Shown: positions 33,741-43,469 of the stretch, piece by piece
Position numbering within the stretch: position 1 is the first letter of the stretch
Layout: each line of letters begins with the position of its first letter
Assembly: GCA_963556195.1 (NCBI GenBank)
Contig: OY744523.1
Location: forward strand, 71,551,788-71,615,787
Reading direction: 5' to 3'
From: Sepiola atlantica
Lineage: Eukaryota; Mollusca; Cephalopoda; Sepiida; Sepiolidae
Length of the DNA stretch: 64,000 nt
Translations under genes and position numbers: made by a program
Notes under the pieces: model-generated
Database searches by the model: none
Seen by the model: the letters and a program-made list of their open reading frames with translations, nothing else
Told to the model about the DNA's origin: nothing

Positions 33741-33793
<53 letters not shown>
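33460..33793 (+). mobile_element. Hammerhead-bearing repeat (family M) ending in (TA)n, copy 1
   Basis: An inverted copy at 60310-60660 matches it throughout, from TGCAGTGATGTCACTGCGGTAAT through the ribozyme, CTCTATCGAGTATATTGAGCTT, TTTTTATCCGGATGTT and CTCTTATATCTTTTGTTG, to the (TA)n tail at 33743-33793. Tail fragments also occur at 20884 and 21632. I see no tRNA-like head and no protein. A non-autonomous retroelement, perhaps using Penelope-like machinery, is a guess. Confidence 0.7.
33514..33562 (+). ncRNA. Hammerhead ribozyme, type I, complete (family M)
   Basis: Stem I GGUCCU (33514-33519), core CUGAGGA (33520-33526), stem II GAAGA / UCUUU with an AUUA loop (33527-33540), core GAAA (33541-33544), palindromic stem III ACUCAUGAGU (33545-33554), UA (33555-33556), then AGGACU (33557-33562) pairing back to stem I with one wobble. 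All invariant positions are present. The inverted copy at 60555-60600 is also complete, with a changed stem II loop only, which suggests recent spread or constraint. Confidence 0.85.
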
Positions 33794-33795
<2 letters not shown>

Positions 33796-33799
33796 CTAT

Positions 33800-34024
33800 T
33801 TCATGTATCCACATAACATTTTATAAGGAGATATAATTTTGTATATGTCAATTTTCAGTATTTACTTCAACAGTGCTCGATACGTAAGTAGAGCTAGGTA
33901 GTAAGCTATATTAAAAGACCCGGGCAAACTAACTCCATGCATTTTAGCCTGAATATCCCCCCTCCGGAGAGTAAACGTTGGAGCCTCTGTGTAGCTTAAT
34001 TGCCATGAATGTATTTTCATAGCT

Positions 34025-34030
<6 letters not shown>
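33800..34030. mobile_element. Family B elements in inverted (tail-to-head) arrangement
   Basis: 33840-33910 is a family B tail in minus sense. It is followed by a plus-sense hammerhead region (CUGAAUA 33949-33955, a CCUCC/GGAG-containing stem II, AAAC 33973-33976, UA 33992-33993, GCUUAAUUGCC) whose own tail ends at ATAGCTTACT near 34030. AGTAAGCTAT (33902) and ATAGCTTACT (34020) are inverted. G8 of the core and the G of GAAA are lost. Confidence 0.55.

Positions 34031-34091
<61 letters not shown>
34030..34091. repeat. (TA)n microsatellite
   Basis: About 62 bases of TA. Confidence 0.95.
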
Positions 34092-34096
<5 letters not shown>

Positions 34097-34438
34097 GTAA
34101 ATCTATATAGTTCGAAAATAAAGCGATATATACTTGTTTTTTACTCCGACTCGTTAATGCATCATTTATTTAACTCTTACCTAGGATTCCAGGGAAGCAT
34201 GCTGAAATGCGTGCGTGCGTGTGGTGTACTATGTGCGTTCTATCTATATTGTGAGTATGTGTTTATATTGCGTGTGAAGATAAATATATTAGGAGTCATG
34301 AGTTGACGGGGAAGAAAGAAAGAGCAGACATAAGTAATAGTTGTAAAAAAGGTGCGAACATTTAAAATCAACTAATTAGTAAGTTCCTTGCACGCAGGTG
34401 AAATCCCAAAATAAAATTATCTTCCTTACATCTCTTCC
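34092..34438. other. No recognisable feature
   Basis: Nothing supported. Confidence 0.5.
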
Positions 34439-34749
34439 TCTGTTCCGATGGATACTGCACCCCATAGACTGGTATTGTCTTGGCCTTCGGGGCTATATTT
34501 ACGCCGGTCTATGGGTCTGTCCTGTGCAGTTCTAGGAGGTCCACACTCCCAGGCTTCGCCTCCCCTCTTTGAGGAGGAGTAAGTTTATTGCTTACTGCCT
34601 GAGGCGCCCCTACCGAGGAATGCCGACGGGATGCCCAGGCAATTTTTAAACCCCACTTTCCCGACCCGGCCTTGGGCCACATCTTAACTGTGGGAGTAAG
34701 ATAAAAACTGGCCTTGTGCCCAACTCCTGGAGAGGAGTAAATCAATACT
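34439..34749 (+). repeat. U2-type dispersed element, copy 2 (5' truncated)
   Basis: Matches 441-751 closely, beginning exactly inside the U2-like part at TCTGTTCCGATGG and ending at AAATCAATACT. The paired arms are kept: CCCCATAGACTGG against CCGGTCTATGGG. Where copy 1 has a T-G pair next to this stem, copy 2 has C-G, a small hint of a maintained RNA fold. The 83-codon minus-strand frame is not shared with copy 1. Confidence 0.8.
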
Positions 34750-34996
34750 CTGTTTCTCACGTACTAAACTCACTACATACACCATCTATGTTTCCCCTTT
34801 TTTTCTAACAAACGCTCCTAGTTTTGTATTGCAAGCTTGACTGTATAAATGTCTAGTTCTGTATAATTATCATTTAACCAAATGTATATAGTTTAACGAA
34901 TCGACCGAAATATCTAACTTCAGCTTTTTATTATATAGCTGTTTCCTTACTTCTACCGGCATGTTACATGCTCATCAACTATTCCATAAACTAATT

Positions 34997-35000
<4 letters not shown>
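34750..35000. other. No recognisable feature
   Basis: Nothing supported. Confidence 0.5.
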
Positions 35001-35065
<65 letters not shown>

Positions 35066-35080
35066 GTGTGTGTGTTATAT

Positions 35081-35127
<47 letters not shown>
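35001..35127. repeat. (TA)n microsatellites flanking a (TG)n core
   Basis: TA 35001-35062, ACATGTGTGTGTGTT, TA 35084-35127. Confidence 0.95.
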
Positions 35128-35130
<3 letters not shown>

Positions 35131-35327
35131 TGTACATGAGTAAAATACAAGTATGTGTTTAATAGGTCTTTTCAGTAAGTTGTATGAAAATGTCTAATAA
35201 TAATGTCAATAGATAATACATATTTCTAAAATATCCTTCTTCTATAATTATTTTTTATAAATATAGAGGTCCTTCGGATTTGAAAATTTAAAACTCAGAG
35301 AAAGATGAGTCAATTCAAAGCCTTGTC

Positions 35328-35394
<67 letters not shown>

Positions 35395-35435
35395 ATATAC
35401 ATATATGTAAATATATATATATGTATATATATATT

Positions 35436-35470
<35 letters not shown>

Positions 35471-35520
35471 ATATATAGATATAGATAGATATATATAGAT
35501 AGATATATATAGATATATAA
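35328..35520. repeat. (TA)n(TG)n then (TA)n/(GATA)n microsatellite
   Basis: TA 35328-35352, TG 35353-35390, then about 130 bases of imperfect TA and GATA. Confidence 0.95.
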
Positions 35521-35589
35521 ACACATTTTTGGAGGTACAACATTTATATATGCTTTTGAAAATGATTCACGGAAAACTCTCTAGAGCTA

Positions 35590-35625
35590 TTTCGGCTAAA
35601 ATATTGTCAGGAGAAACCGATATTA
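35590..35625 (-). other. Hammerhead-like motif in Penelope pseudo-LTR, downstream copy
   Basis: In sense CUGACAA (35610-35604), a short AU-rich stretch, GAAA (35593-35590), then a palindromic CUCUAGAG. G8 is mutated. Hammerheads are known in this position in Penelope-like elements. Confidence 0.5.
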
Positions 35626-35924
35626 TAAATCAATCAATAATATTAGCGAAATTAAATAGCTATGGGGAGAATTGAAGTGTCAGGGAATAATAATACGCGA
35701 TTAAAATGAATTGAATTAAAAAGGGCACAGAGTGGTATAAAAAACCGGGTTGGATTTAAATATCCTTAATAGAGTTGGTGCTTTTACAAACTTTTTCTCC
35801 CGCCCCAATGAAGGTTCATGTAGAGCGATAGAGACTGATTCCAAAAATGTTAAATGGTTCTAGAATCCGCTCTATGCAGCACCTCAAAACGCCTTAATTT
35901 ATGGTTACTGGCACAACATGAATT

Positions 35925-36200
35925 TTAAACAAAATGCTGGCCAATAGCAGAGTCCAAAGTCGCAGAAGTAAGGTGGCAAAGAGATACTGCTCTTCCCTGT
36001 CTAATCCTAGATGGAACATGCTGGTTCATGCGGGTCTGCAAATGAAAGGAAGTACTGTCATTGAAAACGGTTAACGATATTACTATAATGGATAAAGGGC
36101 ACACTATCCTTACGAAAAAAAAGAAAAAGCTGGTGTAGTTGCATAAACCAAACCTAAGGAAACAGAGTAAAAGCAATTGATAAATCTTCCAATCATCTTC
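35925..36200 (-). pseudogene. Penelope-like GIY-YIG endonuclease segment (main unit)
   Basis: Follows the reverse transcriptase with disrupted frames between. The part RMNQHVPSRIRQG (about 36030-35990) matches RMNQHVLSRISQG in the upstream copy. Family knowledge: this nicking nuclease follows the reverse transcriptase in EN+ Penelope-like elements. The catalytic GIY-YIG half is eroded here by a deletion compared with the copy at 38491-38760. Confidence 0.65.
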
Positions 36201-36341
36201 TTACCCAGTATTTAATTATTTTCCTTATCCAGGGTGATGTTAAATAGATAGAGCATTTCAAAGAGCAACAACTTTTAGGGGATTTGAAATCAACGACTTT
36301 TTTTATTGATACAATTATTGATAAAGTCTTCCGAATAACCA

Positions 36342-37420
36342 TTATTTATAGATATTTCCTTTGATCCCCTTAATTTCAGAATCCACTCTGCTGGGAAAAC
36401 AGATCATATAGGCTCGATGTATCAAAGTATAAATGAGACGAATCTTCATATATTTTGGTACAAAAGAAGACCAGTTAACATACAGGTCCGTGAAAGTAGG
36501 CTTCTTGTAAATGCAAGGGAGAAAAGCACCTTTTGAATGTTCAACAAGGGCATCAAAGAAGGGAATAGTTATCATTCTCACTTTCCATAGTGAACTGTAG
36601 AGCCCCATGAAGGGAGTTCAACTTGTTAAAGAAAGTTAACGCTTCACTTTACGATGCAAACGTGGTAAAAGTGTCGTCAACATATCTAACATACGTAGTG
36701 CTATAAGGAACGGATTCGTAGTATTCAACGAAAATATCTGCTACGGTAGGGGCCAATGTCCTGCCCATTGAGACCCCGTCGACTTGACTGTACATAATAT
36801 CAGCAAAGCTAAACTCCACTGATTTTGTACAAAGAAAAATTAATTCAACAAGTATCTCCTTAGAAAAGGGAGGAGCTGTCAGGCAACCACCATAGAATGC
36901 GTCAGTAAAGATACGTACAGTCTTATCGAATGGTATATTCGTAAAGAGACTGGAGACATCAAAGAAACGCATAAAGGATGTCTCAGAACCCGAATCTAAC
37001 CCACGAATTAGGTCAACAAAACGATAGGAATCAGGTATACAATACGTAGTGTATAACTTACGCACAGGTTCTAAAATTTCTAAAGCCACTGAGCCAAAGA
37101 ATTTGGGCAGACCCTAACATAGATAATATGGGTCTCAGTGGCAAACACAGCTTCTGTATTTTCGGAATCTAGAACGAATTCACCCAGAGGATCTCATCCT
37201 GTCATATACCTCTTTAGAAAATAGCTTATTTTAAATAGTGCAAGTACACGTTTCTTAATTTAGACATCATTCTTCCAGGTACTATCCGCGAACTAAACAG
37301 GGCCGAGTTTACAAAATGTAGAGGTATCGTTGAGAATAGACAATATCTTCTATAGGTAATTTGCTCGATCCATTGCCACTACTCTTGCCCCTTTGTCTGG
37401 TTTACAAATATAAATATTTG
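36342..37420 (-). pseudogene. Penelope-like reverse transcriptase (broken)
   Basis: It would reverse-transcribe the element's RNA at the insertion site. In order on the minus strand: a DKGARVVAMDRANY motif near 37403-37350 (the family's DKG-GVV--DR-Y block), RPILSMLGS near 37130, ALEILEPVRKLY (37086 down), FFDVSSLFTNIPF (36975 area), QVDGVSMGRTLAP (36790 area), and the catalytic YVRYVDDTF at 36694-36668. It continues with IPFFDALVEHSKGAFLPCIYKKPTFTDLY and a WSSFVPKYMKIRLIYTLIHRAY block at 36570-36400, typical of the thumb region. The YVDD aspartates are kept. Stops and shifts at several points in 37090-37400 and between 36649 and 36608 break the frame. Confidence 0.85.
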
Positions 37421-37708
37421 TATTCGATTTTAAGGCTTTCACAGTTTTAAAAATGCATTTTATTCCAGACAAAGGAACTGTGGTGAATCAAAAGGTTACA
37501 ATATCGGTGTGCAAAGTCAACCAGCCTAGATTTCATTCCAGAAATAATATCTAGGGAGATTGGGGAATGCTGTTTAATTTGAGAAAACAAAACTCCAAAA
37601 GAACGACGGTTTTCTCTTTATTAATATTGGTAGTGATAATACAAATCTCTAACCCCTTTGATAAAAATTTAATTCCGATGTCTGTTAAAACAGTATTCGA
37701 AAGGTTGA

Positions 37709-37966
37709 TTATACGTTTGCTTCCATTATTTGGTTCATAACCATATTACCTTCGAACGAGGAGGGCAAGTTGTTTAGAATTTTTAATGAAAGCACGTTGT
37801 TTGGCAAATTCGTCGCCGATAGACAAATACTCGCAGAACTAGAAGAAAGTATAAAAAGACAAAAAAAACTTTTGACTACAGACCAAAGACGATAACGAGT
37901 ACTAATATAATATTCCAACTTTTCTGTCATCCTATTAATATCATCGCACATAAAGGCACGATTCAT
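37709..37966 (-). pseudogene. Penelope-like N-terminal region (possible)
   Basis: An 85-codon open frame upstream of the reverse transcriptase motifs, in the right place and strand for the element's poorly conserved N-terminal part. No diagnostic motif; the assignment rests on position. Confidence 0.4.
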
Positions 37967-38194
37967 AAATAGTTAAAGTCTGACTTTGGACGCAGAAATT
38001 CGTTTTTAGATATATAGAGGAGCCACATCTTGTTTAAAACAAGAACGTAAAAAGGCGATTAAAAGAAAGGTCTTCTTTTGTCCTCAATCGTATAACATTA
38101 TTGAATTTGCTAATCTGATGTTGACTATACATCTTCCATAAATATTGAAACAAATGTTGGGAGGTACAATATTAATACATGCTTTTTGAAAATG

Positions 38195-38235
38195 ATTCGA
38201 AGAGCTCTTCCGACTATCATCTCGTCAGAAAAAAC
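38195..38235 (-). other. Hammerhead-like motif in Penelope pseudo-LTR, upstream copy
   Basis: In sense CUGACGA (38228-38222), a GAU / GUC hairpin with GAUA loop, GGAA where GAAA is expected (38211-38208), and palindromic stem III GAGCUC (38207-38202). Compared with the other copy, each has lost a different core base, so the ancestor likely had both. Confidence 0.55.
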
Positions 38236-38490
38236 TGATAGTATAAATCAATCAATAATATTAGCGAAAATAAATAGCTCAGGGGAGAATTGAAGTGCTA
38301 CGGAATACTAATACGCGATTAAAATGAATTTAATTGAATAGTCGTTTCAAAAGGGCACATCGTTGGATGAAAAACGGTGCGGAGTCAAAGTTCCTCAAAG
38401 AGAGTTAGCGCTTTTACAAACTCCTTCTGCCGGCACAAAAAGGTTATGTAGAGTGATAGACAGATTCCAAAATGTTTAAATGTTTTTTTT

Positions 38491-38760
38491 TTAATTCGCT
38501 CTATGCAGCACCTCAAAACGCCTTAATTTATAGTTCCTGGCACAACATGGCTTTTCAACAAAATGCTGACAAATACCTAAGCCCAAAGTCGCAAGGGTAG
38601 GGTGGCAAAGAGATCCTGCCCTTCCTTGGCTAATTCTAGATAGAACATGCTGGTTCATGCGGGTTAGTAAATTTAAGGAATTACGCCAAATATAACCAGC
38701 ATCGCACTGGCATTGAAAACGGTGAAGAATATTACTAAAAGAAGGAAAACCACGTCTTTT
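38491..38760 (-). pseudogene. GIY-YIG endonuclease segment of upstream partial copy
   Basis: HRFQCQCDAGYIWRNSLNLLTRMNQHVLSRISQG fits the second half of a Penelope-like GIY-YIG domain (cf. C-C--YIGRTS-RL--R---H). It is the end of a truncated tandem copy that precedes the main unit. Confidence 0.75.
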
Positions 38761-38810
38761 GGCATAAACTAATCGATTACTAAGCTGCAAAGTCTATTTC
38801 GTACTCTTAA

Positions 38811-39155
38811 ACGAAAAGAAAAAGTGCTCTAAGCGGCACCTCCCATGATGCGGCAGCAGTACTCTATCTTGGAACCGCGGCTAACTCTTATGATATAGAG
38901 GATTCGAGCAGGGTTCAGATACTTTCCAGAGCAGCGAAATGATACAAAAATTATTTCTGATACGTAATAATACATGGTGTGTTCTTCATTTTTCCCATTG
39001 CCAAGTGAGAATTTTCAGACGGCTTCCATAACTTTTCAGTCAGATGAGAAACCCGGTAGAAATTCAAGTGTTAGTTACATTGGGGTACATTTGTTAAGAA
39101 AAAAGTGTGTTTCTTTAAAACAAAAACACACGAGTGTGAACGATTTTTTTGATAC
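38811..39155. repeat. Short dispersed repeat (pair with 10905-10990), then featureless
   Basis: The repeat part is about 38815-38895. The rest has nothing supported. Confidence 0.5.
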
Positions 39156-39157
39156 AT

Positions 39158-39159
<2 letters not shown>

Positions 39160-39193
<34 letters not shown>

Positions 39194-39545
39194 AGTTTTT
39201 ATACAAATATATATATTTAGGTATAAACTCTTTATAATCTTTTCCTTCCTTTCTTCTGTTTTGCATTGATATGTTTTTTCCATGACTATTAAATAAACAA
39301 TGTATCTGATAATATATGATGTTAAAATAAAAACTATATATTTTCTGGACTACGTTGTGAAACGCGCATATAATATTAATATTAAAAAAAATTTTTTTTG
39401 TAAGATGAAGGAAAAAATACAGGTATTCGTTAAAGTCGGAAAATCCAGAAATTGAGAAAAATAAATAAATACAAAGTATTTATTTTTCTATGGTCATGGA
39501 GATAGAACAAAAAAATATATATACATATATATGTATGTATGTATG

Positions 39546-39594
<49 letters not shown>

Positions 39595-39866
39595 TGATGT
39601 ATACTTCTGCCAAGAAAAGTTACACGGACACATTTGTTTTACTCATTTAAGTTTTAATAACTTCCCTATTATTCTAGTATACTGTTATCAAGCTCTACTG
39701 ATGTGTGGAGCACTGTGAGTTTAAATACGGAAATAAATTTATGGCTAATATATTATTTTATAATACAGTAATATAAAGATGCATATGTATAGACGTATAT
39801 ATATATATATGTATATATATATGTATATATATATATTTATATACATAAATGTACATAGATATAATT

Positions 39867-39944
<78 letters not shown>
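39160..39944. repeat. Several (TA)n tracts in AT-rich DNA
   Basis: Tracts at 39160-39190, 39551-39591, 39799-39835 and 39869-39944, the last about 76 bases. No other feature between them. Confidence 0.9.
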
Positions 39945-39948
<4 letters not shown>

Positions 39949-40039
39949 GATAGGTGTTCTTTTGCTTAAAGCATTGTGTATATTCTATGATTATATTGAA
40001 AACTCATACAATGCATGTAGACGTTAAATAAAAACCTAG

Positions 40040-40042
<3 letters not shown>

Positions 40043-40108
<66 letters not shown>
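40043..40108. repeat. (TA)n(GA)n microsatellite
   Basis: TA to 40082 and GA to 40108. Confidence 0.95.
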
Positions 40109-40198
40109 ATGGAACAATAATAAATTTATTCTATATATAAATATAATCTATGTGCATATATAGATATTGAATTAAAAAGAAACAAAATATAGATATTA

Positions 40199-40474
40199 TT
40201 AGAAATTTGAAATTCCCCACTGTCTTTTGAACGTATGAATCGCTTGAAAACGCGAAGACAGAAACGAGACGCGTTCAGCAAGACTAAGAAAGCGCGCGAA
40301 TCCCGTACAATTATTAAACAGCTCAGAACGATGGCGCGGTGTGCCAGTCACGCAATGAGCAGATTGACGGCCACGCGCCGTAAGAAGAGAAAGACGCATT
40401 CAAATTGTCCTGACTTCGTGACTTTAAATGTAATACCAACTAAAGAAAGAGGTTGTTTTCGTTTACACTTATGA
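40199..40474. other. CpG-richer island with overlapping short frames
   Basis: About 270 bases with many CG dinucleotides (ACGCGAAGAC, AAAGCGCGCG, GATGGCGCGG, CCACGCGCCG) between microsatellites. A 79-codon basic frame lies on the plus strand (40235-40474) and a 66-codon frame opposite. No similarity recognised; I do not call a gene. Confidence 0.35.
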
Positions 40475-40605
40475 GATTCTTTTCATTCTGTTTGTCAACG
40501 TTTTCTATTGTTCTTTACAAAATAACATCCACTCATTATTTCAATCGAAATGTATGTATTCACTTCTATACATAGTTATCTGCATATACGTACTCGCACA
40601 AACAT

Positions 40606-40629
40606 ACACACACACACACACATAGATAT

Positions 40630-40679
<50 letters not shown>

Positions 40680-40689
40680 GCGTGTGTGT

Positions 40690-40759
<70 letters not shown>
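40606..40759. repeat. (CA)n(TA)n(TG)n microsatellite
   Basis: CA 40606-40621, TA 40634-40677, TG 40681-40759. Confidence 0.95.
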
Positions 40760-40762
<3 letters not shown>

Positions 40763-40793
40763 AGTAAGGTATTTTATTATAAAACTTTACATT

Positions 40794-40954
40794 ACAGTGT
40801 CTGTCTGGTGTACCTGGTTTTCATCGATCTGATCTGTTTTTACCAGCCGGTTTCTAACCTTGACCATGCATGACCAGATCGATCCTCGCTTGCTTAATGG
40901 TGTAGAAAATAAATAATCAGATCGATAAACCCAGGTACGCCCGACTGACATTGC
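40794..40954. repeat. Imperfect inverted repeat, ~40 bp arms
   Basis: Left arm CAGTGTCTGTCTGGTGTACC plus TGGTTTTCATCGATCTGAT; right arm AATCAGATCGATAAACCCAGG plus TACGCCCGACTGACATTG. About 80% complementary. The middle carries two GACCA and GATCGATC motifs. Confidence 0.7.
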
Positions 40955-41028
40955 AATACATAAATATTATTAGCTCATGTAGCACTTGTGATCGAGGAGT
41001 TTATTGTATTTTTCAACTAAGTTGTGAT

Positions 41029-41036
<8 letters not shown>

Positions 41037-41078
<42 letters not shown>
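41037..41078. repeat. (TA)n microsatellite
   Basis: About 42 bases of TA. Confidence 0.95.
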
Positions 41079-41079
<1 letters not shown>

Positions 41080-41308
41080 ATATTGAAAAGAGGAAAACCT
41101 AACAATATTATTAATGTATTTATTGAAACAGAGATGGTGGCAGTAGTAAAGGGCCGCTTATAAAAAAATTAAATAATGACATACAATTAGATGGTGGCAG
41201 TGGGGTGGGAAATAGTGGCGGCTTGAGTTATAGGATAATTAGATCAGGGGAGTGAGTTAGTGTTATGTAAGCAAAAGAAAATCGCTTATGATGAGATCAG
41301 TTATAGGC

Positions 41309-41309
<1 letters not shown>

Positions 41310-41348
<39 letters not shown>

Positions 41349-41371
41349 AATCATCATCATAATATGTGTAT

Positions 41372-41455
<84 letters not shown>
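41310..41455. repeat. (ATC)n and (AAT)n trinucleotide arrays
   Basis: ATC units at 41310-41362 and AAT units at 41374-41455. Confidence 0.95.
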
Positions 41456-41586
41456 TACAGTTTGCTGAATAAATACATAATATGTTTTGGTTTTTCGTGT
41501 TTTCAATTTCCATTACGTCGGAAGACTATTTCCATTCTTTATCAACATATCTATGTTTGTTGCACACACACGCACACACAGACCCC

Positions 41587-41588
<2 letters not shown>
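41456..41588 (+). repeat. Tail fragment of the 49605-type repeat
   Basis: TTTTCGTGTTTTCAATTTCC-ATTACG-TCGGAAGACTATTTC resembles the tails near 1300 and 49690. It is followed by the ATATCTATGTTTGTTGCACAC segment shared with 31650. Confidence 0.5.

Positions 41589-41631
<43 letters not shown>
41589..41631. repeat. (TA)n microsatellite
   Basis: About 43 bases of TA. Confidence 0.95.
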
Positions 41632-41636
<5 letters not shown>

Positions 41637-41659
41637 CCAATATTAATTATAAATAAATA

Positions 41660-41898
41660 ATATAAAATTATTTTTACGCTAGCGTTTCAAGCTTTCGCTC
41701 TCATCAGTGCAAGGATTATAATCTCAAACGGTCGCACAGATCGAAGCCCTGCCACAGGATCAACCTTGACTCTGTTAGCAAGCGTTGTAAACATTAGGCC
41801 ACCTGACATCAACACATTCGAAAAAGGGATTTAAGTTCTATTTATGCGAAGGGCGACATATCTAGGAAGACTAACTAAAGACTCTACGAACGTTGTCG

Positions 41899-41900
<2 letters not shown>
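41660..41900 (-). mobile_element. tRNA-derived, hammerhead-bearing element, family C, copy 1
   Basis: In sense: A box GGCCTAATGTTT (around 41799-41788), B box GGCTTCGATCT (41748-41738), then about 30 bases to the hammerhead core at 41707. The head reads like a tRNA (GCTTGCTAACAGAGTCAAGG between the boxes). A full relative is at 61440-61710. The 5' extension, with AACGTTCGTAGAG near 41894, is shared with it. Confidence 0.8.
41675..41720 (-). ncRNA. Hammerhead ribozyme, family C (cores, stems II and III intact)
   Basis: In sense: CUGAUGA (41707-41701), stem II GAGC-GAAA-GCUU (41700-41689), GAAA (41688-41685), palindromic stem III CGCUAGCG (41684-41677), UA (41676-41675). Stem I is poor because the bases after the cleavage site (AAAAAUAAUU) do not pair with UUGCA upstream; compared with 61443-61506 a short segment there looks deleted. 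Confidence 0.65.
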
Positions 41901-41963
<63 letters not shown>

Positions 41964-42099
41964 ATTAATCTAGTTCAAATATGTTTATAAAAGGAACTGA
42001 AACCAATATGTTTTCAAAAGTAAACAATACAAAGTAAAGCGTTATAGATAAAATGTATATAAACATTCCGCAGTTTATTCCCAATAAACATTAATGTTT

Positions 42100-42151
<52 letters not shown>
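41901..42151. repeat. (TA)n tracts
   Basis: TA at 41901-41959 and 42103-42151, with ordinary AT-rich sequence between. Confidence 0.95.
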
Positions 42152-42155
<4 letters not shown>

Positions 42156-43149
42156 GATATAATAATTATTATTTTATATTAGATTCTATTGTGAGATAAA
42201 GAATTGTTATGGGAAATATTTTACTGATGAAAAACGTAAAGTAACATACTTTAAAAGTGTATCATAATAACCAGCTGTTTAAGCAAGTAATATAACAAAA
42301 TGAACTTTTATCCATGCATTTTGACAGAATTACTGCGATCGTCAGAAAGAAAAATAACAACAAAAAGCTAATTATTGGTATGTATTAATTTGAAAATTTG
42401 CAACAAAAAAGTTTCGATATTTTTACAGTAAATATAGTTTGAAGCTGTGTAGCTTAATTGCCATAAATATATTTTCATAACTTACTATATATATATATAT
42501 TTATTTATAACATGAAAATCAACTACTAATAATCTTAAGAGAACCGAATCTCACATAAATGCCATGATATCATTTCAGATAGAGCTCCAAAACAATGATA
42601 TCAATATGACGAAAACTGAGTCACCATTTGCTGTGTGTCCGCGTATGTATTTCTCGAATCGACGTCATTTTTGAGTATTACCTTCATTTACTATTAAGCT
42701 AACATTAATATAAATCAATCATATTATTAATGTAGGTCTTCATGTCTTATTCGTAAATAAGTCAGCAATTATAATATTTTGTTGACAGTTGAAAAAAATA
42801 ACGAATTACTTCATGGACCTTTAACATTTTAAAGTCATTTAAACAGTCGAATAAAAGTGATTTCTCGCTTTACAATTGTTAGCAAATTCTTGTCTGAAAA
42901 GATTGAAAATCTTGGAAACTTTTCACAGCAAACAATGGTATAAATAGAGATTCAAACAACATTGCATGAACAACGCTTCTCGATCTTTTATAATACCTTG
43001 GTTCAATTAATAATTTGATAATCCAACGGAATAACTGAATGAAACTTTTAAAATCCTATTTCAAAAATAATTTTATTAAACAAATGAAGCGCTATAGTTA
43101 AAAAAAGATGGAAAAGGAAAAGAGAGATAGAAATTCCCGATCAACGCCG
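42152..43149. other. Mostly featureless; family B fragment at 42445-42490
   Basis: GCTGTGTAGCTTAATTGCCATAAATATATTTTCATAACTTACT is the 3' end of a family B element in plus sense. It keeps the UA before GCUUAA. The rest shows nothing supported. Confidence 0.5.
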
Positions 43150-43260
43150 GGTTGATACAGTAATTTATTTGGATTATTTGGACTACTGTTCTCATCTTAG
43201 ATGGTATTCTCACAGCATTTCAGTGGATGTAACTTTTCAACTTATTCATGTGCGTCGGGT
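43150..43260 (-). repeat. Dispersed repeat, (CCAAATAAT)-tailed family, minus-strand copy
   Basis: In sense: AGTTACATCCACTGAAATGCTG, TGAGAATACCATCTAAGATGAGAACAGTAGTCC, AAATAATCC. Related to 43470-43640 and 63860-63980; the hammerhead boxes are gone. Confidence 0.6.
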
Positions 43261-43282
43261 TGAACTCGTGATTTTTTTCTTT

Positions 43283-43465
43283 TGAATTTGGCGCAACGGA
43301 TAAAAGTGCTAACTATAATCAGTTCTAAGTGACAGTCTTCTGGTGGTCTTAGGTTTAATCCTTAATGCGGGCAATACTAAGTATACAAGTACGAATGACT
43401 TAAGATTTCTACTCAATCAGTTCTGACGAAGCGAGAGCAAGTTACTCATGTCGATTAAATAAAGT
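43283..43465 (+). mobile_element. tRNA-Arg-like SINE head with hammerhead-like relic
   Basis: A box TGGCGCAACGG (43289-43299), B box GGTTTAATCC (43352-43361), spacing normal for a tRNA promoter. About 60 bases further on is CUGACGA (43423-43429), then GCGAGAGC as a small hairpin and AAGUUAC in place of GAAAC. tRNA origin is clear; the Arg assignment rests on the GGCGCAA-GGATAA pattern. Confidence 0.65.
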
Positions 43466-43469
43466 GTTC

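Larger units (their letters stand above)
35530..38810 (-). mobile_element. Penelope-like retroelement (EN+ type) with terminal direct repeats
   Basis: A minus-strand element with a partial upstream copy (about 38160-38810, holding the endonuclease end and 3' region) followed by a longer unit (38160 down to about 35530) with N-terminal, reverse transcriptase and GIY-YIG segments. The end regions 35540-36090 and 38160-38730 are direct repeats, collinear and clearly homologous. Penelope-like elements are known to integrate as partial tandems that give such pseudo-LTRs, and to carry a GIY-YIG endonuclease after the reverse transcriptase. All coding parts are broken by stops and frameshifts, so it is dead. 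Confidence 0.85.

Noticed and set aside
42301..42350. CUGACGA with a partial hairpin on the minus strand
   Set aside because: GAAA and the cleavage UA are both missing; CUGANGA boxes are expected by chance roughly twenty times on two strands of this length.
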